Positions 23,671-35,584 of a stretch of 64,000 nucleotides of DNA are shown here, piece after piece. The stretch comes from Bidens hawaiensis. Taxonomy: Eukaryota > Streptophyta > Magnoliopsida > Asterales > Asteraceae. The translations under genes and the position numbers were made by a program. How positions within the stretch are numbered: the stretch's first letter is position 1; every line of letters starts with the position of its first letter. The stretch is taken from positions 213,022 to 277,021 of the forward strand of contig JAIQDT010003810.1 in assembly GCA_021521415.1 (NCBI GenBank), given 5' to 3'. Below the pieces are notes generated by a model that was given only the letters and a program-made list of their open reading frames with translations, had not been told where the DNA came from and searched no databases.

Positions 23671-25877
23671 GGTTAAATGCATGAGAAGCCTCCATTTATA
23701 AATCAAGCAATCTGGTGGCTCTAGAGAATGAGGGGAACAACCTGAGAGCGACACATAAGATTTTATGGTAAGCAATTATATAGATAGTTAGATGCTGTCA
23801 CATATTTAAAAACTAAATTTTCAAAGACTAAGGTTTTGTTATAAAAAAAAATAAATAAAAATATATTATATTTTAAATAAAAAGATAAACGACGAACAAT
23901 CTTAAATTGTTGTGTTAAAGAGATATATGAAGACATGTATGTTAGGAAATAGTGACATGACATAACATCCACTTGGCATTCTATGTGGAGTGCCTAGTTA
24001 GATGACACGTGGACAAAATTGTGTTGTTTTAATCGATTAGTTAGATTATGTAATTACTCTATAGTGTAATTACATGAGAAAAGATGCAATACAATAATTG
24101 CTTAACGTACAAGAATACAAGAATACTTATTTTTCATGAAATCGATCCATGAAATCACATCACAAGATCTCGAAATCGTCAATATATATCCAAGTAATCA
24201 TAGGTTCACCGAAATAAACAATTTTGTCTTTGAGCGTCTCACGTACCTATCGTAATTGCATAACTATTCTACTTGATTCTCACAATCAGCACGTTAACTT
24301 CAATTGTATTTGATCCAAACCCTTAATTAAAACACGTCTTTTTCTGTAAACTTATCTTTTGTTTTACAAAAATTTATTGCATATTTTTATTTAATTAATG
24401 ATTTTTTATTTCTTTTTTAGTTATTTTTTTCTTCCATCCAAAAAAAAATAGATATGTGATGAATAATGACCTCCTTGTTATAATATTAGCTCTAACTATA
24501 ACAAGATTATTAGGGTAATATGAGAACTTGAAGATAACAAAAAAAAGAAGAGAATAGGAAAATACATGATTCAGTAACTTTGTTGATGGTATATCTTTTT
24601 AGGTTACATGAGGTAGATATATATACAAAAGGAATTACTATTTAGGGGACATGAACATATAATTGGTGTTGAAAAAATTGTCATCCATCACATGGATATG
24701 TCTTACCGACACTTTTATAACACCCCTCAAATAATAAACGGCCAAAAAGGATACTTGAAAAGATAAAAGTTAAAGTCTAGAGCACTTGAATTTATAAAAA
24801 AAAAAAAAAACTTATAAAACCCGTTTAAGAAAACGAGTAAAAATTTGAACTTCAAAAATTGCATAAAATAGGAGGTACTAAAACTCACACTTTGCATCAC
24901 ATTAAAGGATGAAGAAATAAATAAACGTCTTATAATTCCTGATTTGGCTGGGTGGTAAAGTTCTTGTCTTTAGAAAAAAAGACCATGGTTCAAATCTTGG
25001 GATAAGTTAGCTAACGATCAGCTTTACATTGGCTGTGTTTGGCTCGTTCACAAACCAAGTGGTTTTGAGCGACCTCGGGTCGCAAGATTTTTTAATAGTC
25101 TTTATCATCTAATTTTGCTCCTAAAGTAATTCTGTTCCTAAAGAGTAACATAACATATTAACATAGTTTCAGGCTTTCAGCTAACAAAATTCAATGTAGT
25201 TTTTGCTTTATTCATGTATCTGTATCTAGCTTTTAATACATAAAAGATTTCATATTTTAACTTTATATTTTATGCATGAAGTTTAAAACGGCTAATATCA
25301 CTAATTCAAACCGCATCTGACCCGAACATATGGCATAGTAAGCCGTATAAGGAATTATGACACCCATTCCAAAACCCAGTCTCAGATTTTGGGTATTCCC
25401 ATCAAGTTCGAAGATCTTTTCCATCATGTAAAAAAGCCAAATTGGTAGTTGCCTTCCTGAAACAAGTCTCGCTAAAAGTTCGAATTGAGTTGGGATTAAA
25501 CGAGCTTGAGCAAATATTAGAACTCATTTAATAAAGGTGCTCGAGCATGAGTTTCACATATCAATCTTGACTTTTAATATACACACAAATATATGTACAT
25601 AAATAAAATAATTATCTAGCTGAACCTAAGCCAAGCCAGAGCTTGGAAAACTACTTCTAAGTTCCAAACCTAACTCAAGCTTTAGAAATAGATCTCTAAA
25701 TGTGCCAAGCCTAAGCTTAGGGTTTGGCTCGTTTAAACCCATATAATAAAGCAATCACATCTATATATTACCTTTGTAAGGTATAAACCACAAGTTATGT
25801 ATACACTAATATACTTCAAAATTTGACAACCATGACATACATACATACATACATACATAAATACACTAATGTACATA

Positions 25878-28800
25878 CTATGAAACAAGAATCTGTACAT
25901 TTTGTTGAGAGGATGAAAGAGATTCCCTATTGTGACTCTGTAAGAGGGATTCATGGGCAGAAGCGGAAGGCATGACTGGTCGAATGTTGCCTGGATTCAA
26001 TGGAAACAAGAACTTGTAGTAACCGTCCATCATTGCATCAAGATTGCATGTCTCCGCAACATGCGGAATCTGTACCAACCAAAACAAATGAACAAATGTC
26101 ATATTTGTGCTTGAAATGCATTTTATTTCACCAACAAAAGTTATATACAAAGGCGTAAGGAAATTTAAAAAAATACCACTGCAATCGCCTTTTATAGGCT
26201 TACGATTGGAGTTAGGTATAATCGCTAAATCGCCTTATGTGTCACATTTGAAGCAAAAAATATAATTTTTCATGTGGTTCTCCACTAATATTAGATTAAC
26301 TGACTTTTATTTAATGTATTAAATATATATTTCTGCAACAATATTTAGTATATATAGAACTATGAATAGAATAACAAAAGGATAAAATATAATTTATGTT
26401 ATACAGTAAAAACTCTATAAAATAATACACTTGGGACCACCAAAATTTATTAATTAAAAGAGTTATTAATTAATCGATAAATTAATAATTATTAATTTAT
26501 ATATGAATTAATATTTTATTAATTTATAGTAGAATACTTAGTTTACAAACACCTTTCAAGTTTCCACTTAATTATTGTATACAATGCATGTATATCAAAT
26601 GAACGGCCCAATTTGAAAAAAACCTTCAATCTCCCACCTTATTATGCTTCTTGTGTTCAATGTATCACTTTATGGACATTAAAAATATTTTCTATATAAA
26701 TACAAGATCAAAATAGGTTAACACAAACAAATCATACACACAACATGGCTTCCCATCTTAAAGGTGTGAAAAAAACAACAATGACAGACGAGATTCGAAG
26801 AGCATTATGAGAGACGAGATTCAAGGGGAAATTGATTTCAACAAAAAACAAAAGACAATTGAGTCATTTTTCAAGAAACCTTCATAAATCATTCATGTAA
26901 TATGCTATACATAAGGAATTATTAATTTATATTTTATATGGGGTCTAAAGAAATTATCAAAAATGTATTATCTTATAATTTTAGCGCATTATTAATTTAG
27001 CATCCTATCCCCGAGTCGGGACCGGCAAAAAATATTATCTTAGAGAGTTTATTAAATAATCGAGTATTAATTTATCGAGTTTCTACTGTATCTAAAAAAA
27101 TATAATTAAAACTATATATAAATTAATCAATAACTGATAAATGAGCCGAGCTCAAGCTTGAAAACCGACTCACGAGCCAAGCTTGAGCTCTCGTAAGCTA
27201 AAACAAGCCGGGATCCGGGCTCGGCTCGTTCGCCCTTCTCATCTGTAACGAGCGTGCCGCTACAAGCTTATTTATTAGATTAGAAGCTTATGGGGCGACA
27301 TTATTGATCCTTCAATATGGGTTAAAACCTTGATGAGTTGAGTTTGAAAGGAGGTCGTTTCGATTATACAAATTTAAAATCAAATAATCAAAGAACCAAA
27401 AATGATACATTATGAAAAACTGAAGGTATGGAAATAAAGTTTTCACTAAGGCATGCAAGGTGATGTTTTGTTTGTATACCCAAAACAGGCTGTGTCGGTC
27501 AGAATGGATTTTAATAAAATGGTCATAACGGGTTTTGGCCAAAATAGGTTCAGATCATAATGGGTTAATTTGAAAAGGGTTCAACTTAATCATCCTTTTA
27601 ACAGTAGCCAAATATCTAGTTGTACCCAAGAAACTCCATGAAAATTTCGAAAAATAAACCGAATGACATGTGAGAATCACAACAAGATCGTAGGCAAAAA
27701 GGAGATACAAATTAAGAAAAAAACTGTGATTGGGTTCAAAGAAACGTCTTGCTTCCCGTGGATAGATTAATTTCTCTTACTACTAATAAGCTAGCTGAAC
27801 TGCATATACTAAACTCACTTACAAATTTTACCTTAAACTTAAGGCTAGATAGAGACACAGAGAGTGCTGGAAATTTTCAGCATAAAGACAATGCGATGAC
27901 TGGGTCTAGCACCATCGGTGGATTCAACTTCGTCTTTGCCGACAGACATTACCATTGAAGTACTGAAGAATCTGGTAATTCAATCGTAATGACTGTTTGC
28001 AAACACATAGTTGGGATTCACCAACGATACAAGGCACAACCTTCGCGGTGTCCATATGCTGAAAGCTCCTTCTAGCTCATTTTGTTATGCATCTTAATCT
28101 AGCCTTAAGCATAGGTTCAAATATGTACGCGAGTTTAGTGTTTGAAGTTCAACTAGCTGCAACTCTTAGAAAGATGATTAAATAGAACCTTTTTTATGTC
28201 AACTCATTCTGACCTGAATCTACTTTGGTCGGAACCTGTTTTAACCCGAGCAAACGACCATTTTTAAATGAATTACTATGACCCGACCGGCGACCTGCCA
28301 CTTCAGAAGGATTTTCACATACCCTTCATGGGTTTATACAAAGCCATCCAATAAAGCAAGCACCAACAATCACATGTGTGTGTATTATTATTTAAAGAAT
28401 AGATAATACTGAACTTATAAAAAAAATTAATTATCGTATTTGACACGTTAATTACATATAAAAAATGGAATAAGCGTGTACCTGATAGATATCGCGCATG
28501 TAACCATGAAGATTTTGATATTCAACAACCTTCTTCTTTGTACATTTAAACATGACATTATATACAAGATCAAACCGAATCAAAGTGGTGAATAAACACA
28601 CATCTGCTAGCGTAAGCTTATCTCCACATAAGTACCGTGAACCTCTTAAATGATCATCGATCGTGTTTAAAGCACTAAACAGCTCGTTTACAGCCGTGTC
28701 ATACGCTTCCTGACTTTGTGCAAACCCGCACCTGCAAATCATTATCTAAATCTCATTCAATTACTTTGAAAGCACACTTCCGATCTTATATGATTAAAAG

Positions 28801-30467
28801 CTACCCGTCCTGCAACCTTAACTAAAGCTCACCCTACAATAAGCTAGTTTAATAAACGAGGTCGACCCAGAGCTTCACTTATTAAGCTCACGAGCCTATT
28901 ATTTATATAACTTTTATTTAACATATTGAATATATGTACATAATAAAAATTATTATATGTAAAATTATGATAAAAATAACTAAACAGCATATATGTTATA
29001 TATAAAAATTAACATTATAAATATATAAAAACAATTATAAAAATATATAAATAAATTACATAATAAACGTGCCAAGCTCGATTCAAGCCAGAGCTCCGCT
29101 CGCTTTGACTTACGCCAGCTTGAGCTGAAGCTTGAATCAAGCTCTGCAAGTTTACTATACATTAGTAAATTACTTTATACACATTTTTAGTTATTTATAT
29201 GTATTTTTTTATTATAATTTTTATATGTAACATATGTATATTGTTTAGTTATTACTTTCATCATAATTTTACATATAACAATTATCATTTAGAAAATATA
29301 TATTTAATACACTAAATAAAAGTTATATAATTAACAAGCTCGTTCAAGCCCGCGAGCCTGCTCGAGCTCAATAAATGAGGCTTAGGATCGTTTATTAAAC
29401 AAGTGTATGCTAGGCTTGGTTAGAGTTCTTAACGAGCCAACTTAGTTCATTTATATACACCCCTGTAATAAAAATTAAAACTACTCACAAATCAAACCGA
29501 GTCCTGCCTCAGCTCGATTACACCCCTAGTATTCTAAAACCGCAAACCCAAACACACCTTAACAACTCTAGTCTCTACTTAACACTTACTACACAAATTA
29601 TAAATTTATTTACCTGTAAACGCCATTATTAATACTCGGATAAATAATCCGATTCCACTCCTCAATCTGACCCTTAAGCTCGGGCGGCGAAAGATCCAAA
29701 TCAGGATTCTTGGCCACCCGATTAAACCCGGAATTCAACAATTCAATAATATCATAACTCTCATTACACACAACCTCATTCCTCTCCACATCCCACAGCA
29801 TCGGAACGGTACACCTCCCATCGTACCCGCCCGAACGCCGCTTATAAACCTCCCTCACCGTTTTCGCTCCGTTAACCTTATCCCGAGTCGGAATAAGCTT
29901 ATCCTTAACCGGGATAAGTTTACCCCCCTGATCCTTAAACTCCCATGACCCATCTAACCCCGGAGACGCAATAGAGACGGGTATTGTGTCTTGGAGGCCT
30001 TTTAAGGCCCGGACGATGAGGGTGCGGTGGGCCCATGGGCATGGGAGTGCTGCGTAGAGGTGGAGGGTGGTGGGGTTGAGTTGGGTCGGGTCTGGGTTAC
30101 GGAACTGGGAGATGGGTCGGGTGTAGGATCCGGATGGGTCGGATGGGGCGGACCCATTATTGTTAATTGGCAAACCATCCGGATGGGTCGGGGACATCAT
30201 TAAGAGCCAGATGGTTTGCCAGGTGGAGCGGACGGTGGAGATGAGGAGTTGGGGTGGGAGTGATTTGCCCCAGATGAGCTTTGTGATGGATGTGATGAGT
30301 TGAGTTGGTGATGGGGATGTGTTGTTATTATTGTTAATTGACATTTTGGGTGTGGATCGACGGAGGGTTTTGGGTTTGAGGTTCAGTTGCCGGAAGCCGG
30401 TGAAGGTGACGATGGTGGTGGTGGTGGTGGTGGTCGGAGAGGTGAGGAGTGAGGTAACGGTGGCCAT
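25878..30467 (-). CDS. Glutathionyl-hydroquinone reductase (xi-class GST), probably plastidial, 3 exons, 431 aa
   Basis: Reduces glutathionyl-hydroquinones, releasing glutathione; GHRs act in quinone and redox detoxification. Exons on the minus strand: 30467-29614, 28731-28482 and 26069-25878, GT-AG throughout, frame continuous to TAG. The first ~45 residues are Thr/Ser-rich and basic with few acidic residues, like a chloroplast transit peptide. The catalytic CPWAHR motif (Cys-Pro-Trp-Ala) typical of xi GSTs follows at about residue 144, then VPMLWD, a SYDIIELLN thiol-site segment and the all-alpha domain (CGFAQSQEAYD, YLCGDKLTLADVCLFTTLIRFD). The last exon carries the family-specific C terminus (IPHVAETCNLDAMMDGYY, then LNPGNIRPVMP). 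The gene appears intact. Introns hold a deleted pogo-like element and AGCTCGAGC-word repeats. A GAACGAAC-word element lies within 60 bp of the start codon. Confidence 0.93.
26404..27088 (+). mobile_element. Emigrant/Lemi1-like pogo transposon, internally deleted (GHR intron 2)
   Basis: Termini CAGTAAAAACTCTATAAAAT and, complemented, CAGTAGAAACTCGATAAATT, with TA on both sides, as in Emigrant/pogo elements of the Tc1/mariner superfamily. Inside, an ATG at 26745 opens a 21-codon stub (MASHLKGVKKTTMTDEIRR...) ended by TGA. About 80 nt on, a frame ending at 26887 reads KKQKTIESFFKKPS, which looks like the C-terminal end of a transposase. So the two ends of a former transposase gene flank a large deletion. 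This is a bridge between an autonomous element and a MITE. Confidence 0.75.
27120..27245. repeat. GAGCTCAAGCTTG-word repeat (GHR intron 2)
   Basis: Short stretch rich in GAGCCGAGCTCAAGCTTG and its complement (GGCTCGGCTCGTTC). It looks like a remnant of an AGCTCGAGC-word TIR element. Boundaries are unclear. Confidence 0.4.
28830..29530. repeat. AGCTCGAGC-word element(s) in GHR intron 1
   Basis: Nearly the whole intron consists of words such as AGCTCGAGC, GAGCTTGAATC and AACGAGCC with AT-rich spacers. The right side ends in TACACCCCTAG (29510-29520), whose complement CTAGGGGTGTA resembles the hAT-like termini seen at 18302. A second copy of ACACCCCTG lies at 29458. Possibly nested elements. 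No clean duplication was found. Confidence 0.45.
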
Positions 30468-30524
30468 GGTTTATCTGGTTCCACGAGCTCTTATTTTTGC
30501 CTACTTGTGGTTTGCTTTTAGATA

Positions 30525-31010
30525 TTCACTTGTCGTGTTCGTCCGTTAAGCTTTTATTGTTAAACGGATCGTTCACGAACACTTAACCGAACGAAAATTC
30601 ATGTTCTTGCTCGTCCATTAAGGACTTGACCGTTTGTGTCCGTTCGTTAATTTTGTAAACGGACAAGCGAAAACTAGCATACATTAATGGACAAACGAAC
30701 ACACGGACATTAATGGACACTGATGGACAAATGAACACTAACAGAGACTAATGAACATTAATGGACAAACATACGTACATAAACGACTCTAATGAACAAA
30801 CGGACATAGACGATTACATATTAATTTCATGAAGCATAATTATTATCGGACGTTCACGAACACTATTGAACAAACGCGGTATTTGTCCATTTTCATTCGT
30901 TAAGCTTACTGAACAAAAGTATTTTGGTTCATGTCCGGTTCGTTTATTAAACGAGCGGACATTAACGAACTCCTTGCCAGAAGGACGTTCGGTTCGTTTA
31001 CAGCCCTAGC
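30525..31010. mobile_element. GAACGAAC-word MULE-like element at the GHR 5' end
   Basis: About 485 bp of GTTCGTCCGTTAAG and AACGAACAC words. It ends at the right with TTCGGTTCGTTTACAGCCCT, the family terminus. The left terminus is missing or diverged and the word array begins about 58 bp upstream of the GHR start codon, so the element probably overlaps the GHR 5' UTR and core promoter. Confidence 0.65.
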
Positions 31011-31513
31011 GGTGGGGCTAGTTTTTTTTTCGAACTTATGATAATTTGTGGCGAAGCTTTGACAAAGACGTGAAATATGCCAAACTCAATACGTATAAAA
31101 AGATTACTTAGACTTGGTCAAATAAACAAAACAACACAATATTAGTATGTTATAGAACGAACGTTTAAAATGTTCATAAACCTAAGTTTAGTCAACTTTT
31201 TTGTGTTCTTGTTAACTAAATTCAATTGAAATAAAATTTTGAAACTCCAACCAAAGTCGTTCTTTTCTTACGTTTTCAACTATTAACCAAAAACTGAACT
31301 AACCCAATTTCAAACTGAATAACCGAACCGCTTCTAATCGAAGCTAGTCGGTTTTCAAAGATAGATGACACTATTAACTCTTTTACGAACACAAACTCCA
31401 ACCACATGAAAACACTATAACCTTAGTTGTACAACAAGTATTTGGACAAGGCTTACATGCCCTTTTCGTAAGCTGAAATATAATATGACGACATCTGGAA
31501 AATCATCATTTTA

Positions 31514-31842
31514 GAGCATTCTCATCTCATCCTCTATAATTATGTATTTATGTGTGGGGGAGTTTGCAAATTATAGGATGAAATTGTGAATGATTGTGAG
31601 TGTAAATTATAGGATGGAGATAGAAATGTAATGATTTTTTCTAAATTTGGGGAAACATTTGAGGAACATTGTTTGCCCTTATTTATTTTTTAATATTTGT
31701 TGGATTGTTTGTGAGTAGAGGAGAGAGAAAACTGTAATGATAAATGTATAAAAAAATATTATTTAATTGAACAGGAGAGAGAAATGTATTGTTTTTTAGT
31801 GTAATTATAGAGATAGGGATGGAGAATGGGTTGAGAATGCTC
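31514..31842. mobile_element. PIF/Harbinger-like MITE
   Basis: A 329-bp element with inverted ends GAGCATTCTCATCTCATCC and, complemented, GAGCATTCTCAACCCATTC. It is flanked by TTA at 31511-31513 and 31843-31845, the 3-bp duplication of the PIF/Harbinger superfamily. The interior is AT-rich with a repeated AAATTATAGGATG motif and no ORF. Confidence 0.75.
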
Positions 31843-33936
31843 TTAGACAATGTTGTTTTGGGAAACTTATCTGAAATACTGATTTAGTTGTATATTAATC
31901 AATGGTGGAATCTGCAGGTGAAATCTGGGATTCCCAACCTGTGGCGGACCTAAGAAGTTTCGAAGTGGGGACCTCCTCATACACATTATACACACACATT
32001 AATGAGGGTTAGAAATTTCTTACAGTTTGCGTGTGAAAATGGTGTTTTTGATTTGGCATTGTTGTAGTCCTTGAGGTGACTCTTTGATATTATGTAGCAA
32101 TGTCGAATTGTCGATGCTCTTATACTAGATATATAATAATTACATAATATAACATGGCTAGCTTGCATATATAATAAAACTAGTTTTTATCATAAATATA
32201 AACAACATCCAAAAAGCAATATCAACAATACCATGCTAAACCTCACTTTAATATAGTATCACACTACTTAAATACATTAAACATTTGTGGCAGGATTTTC
32301 TAGACAATAAACTGAACTTGTTAGCACTTAACAAGAGAATAGAGTGTTGTTGTTCGATGTAATATAGTTTCATAATAACAACGCATATCACATTCGAAAA
32401 CTGTCTTCATATGTCTTTAATCCATTCAATAAAATTGCTAAGATTTTTGTGTGAGCAACCTCCTTCTCTAACACTACTAGTAACCCTTTCTTTAATATCC
32501 AACGCCTTTTCTCTAAATGTTTTGTCACTGAGTAGCTCCTCCACCTTACTTGTTATTTCTCCTTGAGTCACGATACCTTCTTCATTGTTTAGTCATAACC
32601 CACTCTTCCAAATGTCACAAATGTAAGTCTCATTGTGAAACTGATCAGCGAAGTATGGCCAACACAAAAAAGGGACTCCATTTGTGACACCTTCTGAAGT
32701 AGAGTTCCAACCACAATGACTCACGAAACATGCTATAGAAGGATGAGCCAGGACCTTTTGTTGTGGTGCCCAACTCACGATTCTTCCACGAGAGCCTACT
32801 CTTTCCATATATCCATTCGGATAAGTAGTTGTAGTCTCCTTGGTCATACCCGGGCGCACAACCCACAAGAACGGTTTGTTGCTAAGTTCAAGACCAAGTG
32901 CAATTCTTCAAACTGAGTTTGGTTGAAAATAGTGAAGCTCCCAAACGCAACATAAATGACCGAACATGGTTTTTGTTGATCTAGCCATGTTAAGCAGGCT
33001 ATGTCCTCTTTCCAAAAGTGACCAGCTTGGTCTCGCGAGCAAAGGGCCTATTTGCAACAACTGCGGGTACAAACTAAATGCTGCATCCTCCAACTCAGTA
33101 GTTGAGTTGCATATGAACCATTCTGCCAATCTAGAAGCCTCTTCAGCTTCTTTTACAAGTTGAAAGGCGGCTTCTATGGTAGCCACGTTCGTAAAGCACG
33201 CCCATGCGAGGTTCTTAGATTTTATAGGCGGCATGGTTTTTGACAGCCGGATTATCTGATCTTTTAGAGGCACGCCTACATAAATAGTTCAAAGAGATTT
33301 AAATTAACATCTTGGAGTCAAAGTATACTGAAGATGGCAACACACATGTTTATCTAATTAGTTTGAAAGTCTAGAAAATAGCAGTTTATGTTGCATAAAG
33401 TGGTTCAATATAAGTGGGAAAAACTAGAAAATGTAACATATATATAATCAATCATACATGTCTGTCTAACCTTTATTGTTTATGATCCCATCATCAATGA
33501 GTTTCTGAAAGGACAACATGGGGACCAATATAGCAACTGAGGCAGGCCAGAAGGCTGCTACTCTAATTCCCATTTTCTTTGCAACTTTTAAGGCCCATCC
33601 CATGCAATCATCAGCAATAACACAAGTAATTTTACAACTCATGTCTTCTTTGTTAATTGTCTCTATTAGTTCTTCAAGCTTCTGTGGCATGGTTTGCAAT
33701 ATTGACAAGGACAACTTACCAATGTCACTCCTGTCCTCCCATATTTCTAACCCATCCGGGATCGAAACCATCTGCATTAGATCTCCAAAACCATCTTTGT
33801 CTAACCAATTGCTTGTCACGAGCTTGTGGTTAACCTCTGTGTTAACATAGGTAACCTTTACTCCTTGTGCGACTAGCTGTTGAGCAAGCTCTATTGTAGG
33901 AATTACATGGCCTTGTGCGGGATAAGGTATTACTAG

Positions 33937-34818
33937 TGTTGGGTTTTATACAAGATTATCAAAGTTCAAGTTAACCATATTTAACTAGAAAACGCAACGG
34001 AAGCTTAGATTTTAAAACTTGTTAATGAACATACCATTATGTTAAAACTAAAACCCGAAGCCAAGGATCAAAATTACAAGAACAAGATGCTCACAAAATG
34101 TAAATTGTACCTTCTTCTACCTTTAGAAGAACAAGTGGGTTGTTGAAGGGATGGTGGATGAATGACAAGCCTCCAAAGAAGAAGACCTCAAGAGTATGAT
34201 ACCCCAAGCTATTTGTGACAACACCAAGTTGTTTTGCTAGGATTTATGAACACAAAACAAGCTCACCAAGCTCTCTTTTTTTCTGCTGCTGCTGCCGTGA
34301 GTTTATTAGAGAGGAAGAGAGAGATATTGAAGCTTGAATACACTTGAAAGGATTCAAAAACAAGACACAAATGCATGTGTTGTGAATGGAGGTTTATCAT
34401 GTGGTCAACTTAAGAAGACAAGGCTTTTGATTGGACCAAAAACCTCCACCCACATGGGGTGGACGGTTATTATTATTATTATTTTTTTTTTGTTTTGTTT
34501 TAACCATTAAAACATCTCCATTCATTTTATAAAACTCATTTTTATAAAATGTACATACATTTATATAATTATTTAACCAATTAAATAATTAATTTATATA
34601 AACAAATTATCCAGATAATTTATTTAAATCCTCAAGTGTGTTTGTTTAGAAAACCAATTTTCTAAACACGTAGTGTTCGGTATTCATTTAAATGATCAAA
34701 TCATTAAAAGAATACATTTGGTGTCGTCTAGCTTGTTATTGGGTATGACCCGACTTGGATCAAACACAGTTAGCCACATTAATATAAGTATGTGTCTCGG
34801 GCATACGTAATTCCAACA
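33937..34818 (-). repeat. 3' LTR of the copia element
   Basis: 882 bp starting TGTTGGG and ending CCAACA on the plus strand, collinear with 41254-42135. Because of the minus orientation this is the downstream LTR, and it directly abuts the remaining UGT exon in sense. Confidence 0.96.
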
Positions 34819-34830
34819 ATCTCCCACTTG
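34819..34830 (-). promoter_or_regulatory. Polypurine tract of the copia element
   Basis: Read on the minus strand, GCAAGTGGGAGAT lies immediately before the 3' LTR. This is the usual copia second-strand primer site. Confidence 0.75.
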
Positions 34831-35584
34831 CACGAGATACATAGAAAATTAATGCAAGTGGTGAATACCGCCTAACAACAGTTCACCACCCCTAATGTGT
34901 TTGACGAAGTGCCATTCAATAACATCATCCCTTCAAGTCCCTTACTTGATATGGTTTAGGTGAATCTATCATTATATCCCTTTGTTACTAGATGTCATGT
35001 TGGATCTAAGAGACATAGGCGATCATTCTCTTTACAATTCAACTTTATCAGGCCTTAGACATCTAAACTCTCAACACATAAGAGGAACAAATTCCATCTT
35101 GACTGTATACGCCTCTCACTATCACTTTATACTCCACCTGAGCTCATCCTTATGTACCATCTTTTACGAATAGCGAAGGGCAGAGTCAAAGTGTAATACT
35201 TGGTGAAAATCAAGACCCAGTATACATCTCAGGTCTAAGGATAATATGAAATTCTCCTTTACTCAAAATTACTAATGATCAGGTCCATTGACTCCATGTA
35301 GTAATATTGAGAGCGGGTCAGTCCAATATTCGTATCCCACAAATATCTATGAACCTTGGCAGCAAACCTATGCTCCATATTCATTCCTTATGAATATCCA
35401 CCAATCCTAGTTCATAATAGTCTTGCTTCATATTTGTTCCCACAAATGTGATCGACTACGGACTTTTAGAATAAGATAACTTATTCATGGATTAAACATG
35501 CAAAATTAGAATTTAACTCAAGATTCCATAATCATATAAAAGAGTTAAATTACAAAAGTCTTTTAAACGTAAATACAAAATAGA

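Larger units (their letters stand above)
21988..25877. other. Intergenic region between G3BP and GHR genes
   Basis: Starts with the G3BP promoter and 5' UTR (21988-22200). It then holds two Helitron-like 3' ends, a small foldback element and a tandem triplication, annotated separately. Around 25490-25730 there is a GAGCTTGAGC/AAGCTTGG-word repeat, probably another decayed TIR element. At 25838-25857 there is a CATA tetranucleotide run. No coding region is supported. Confidence 0.5.
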
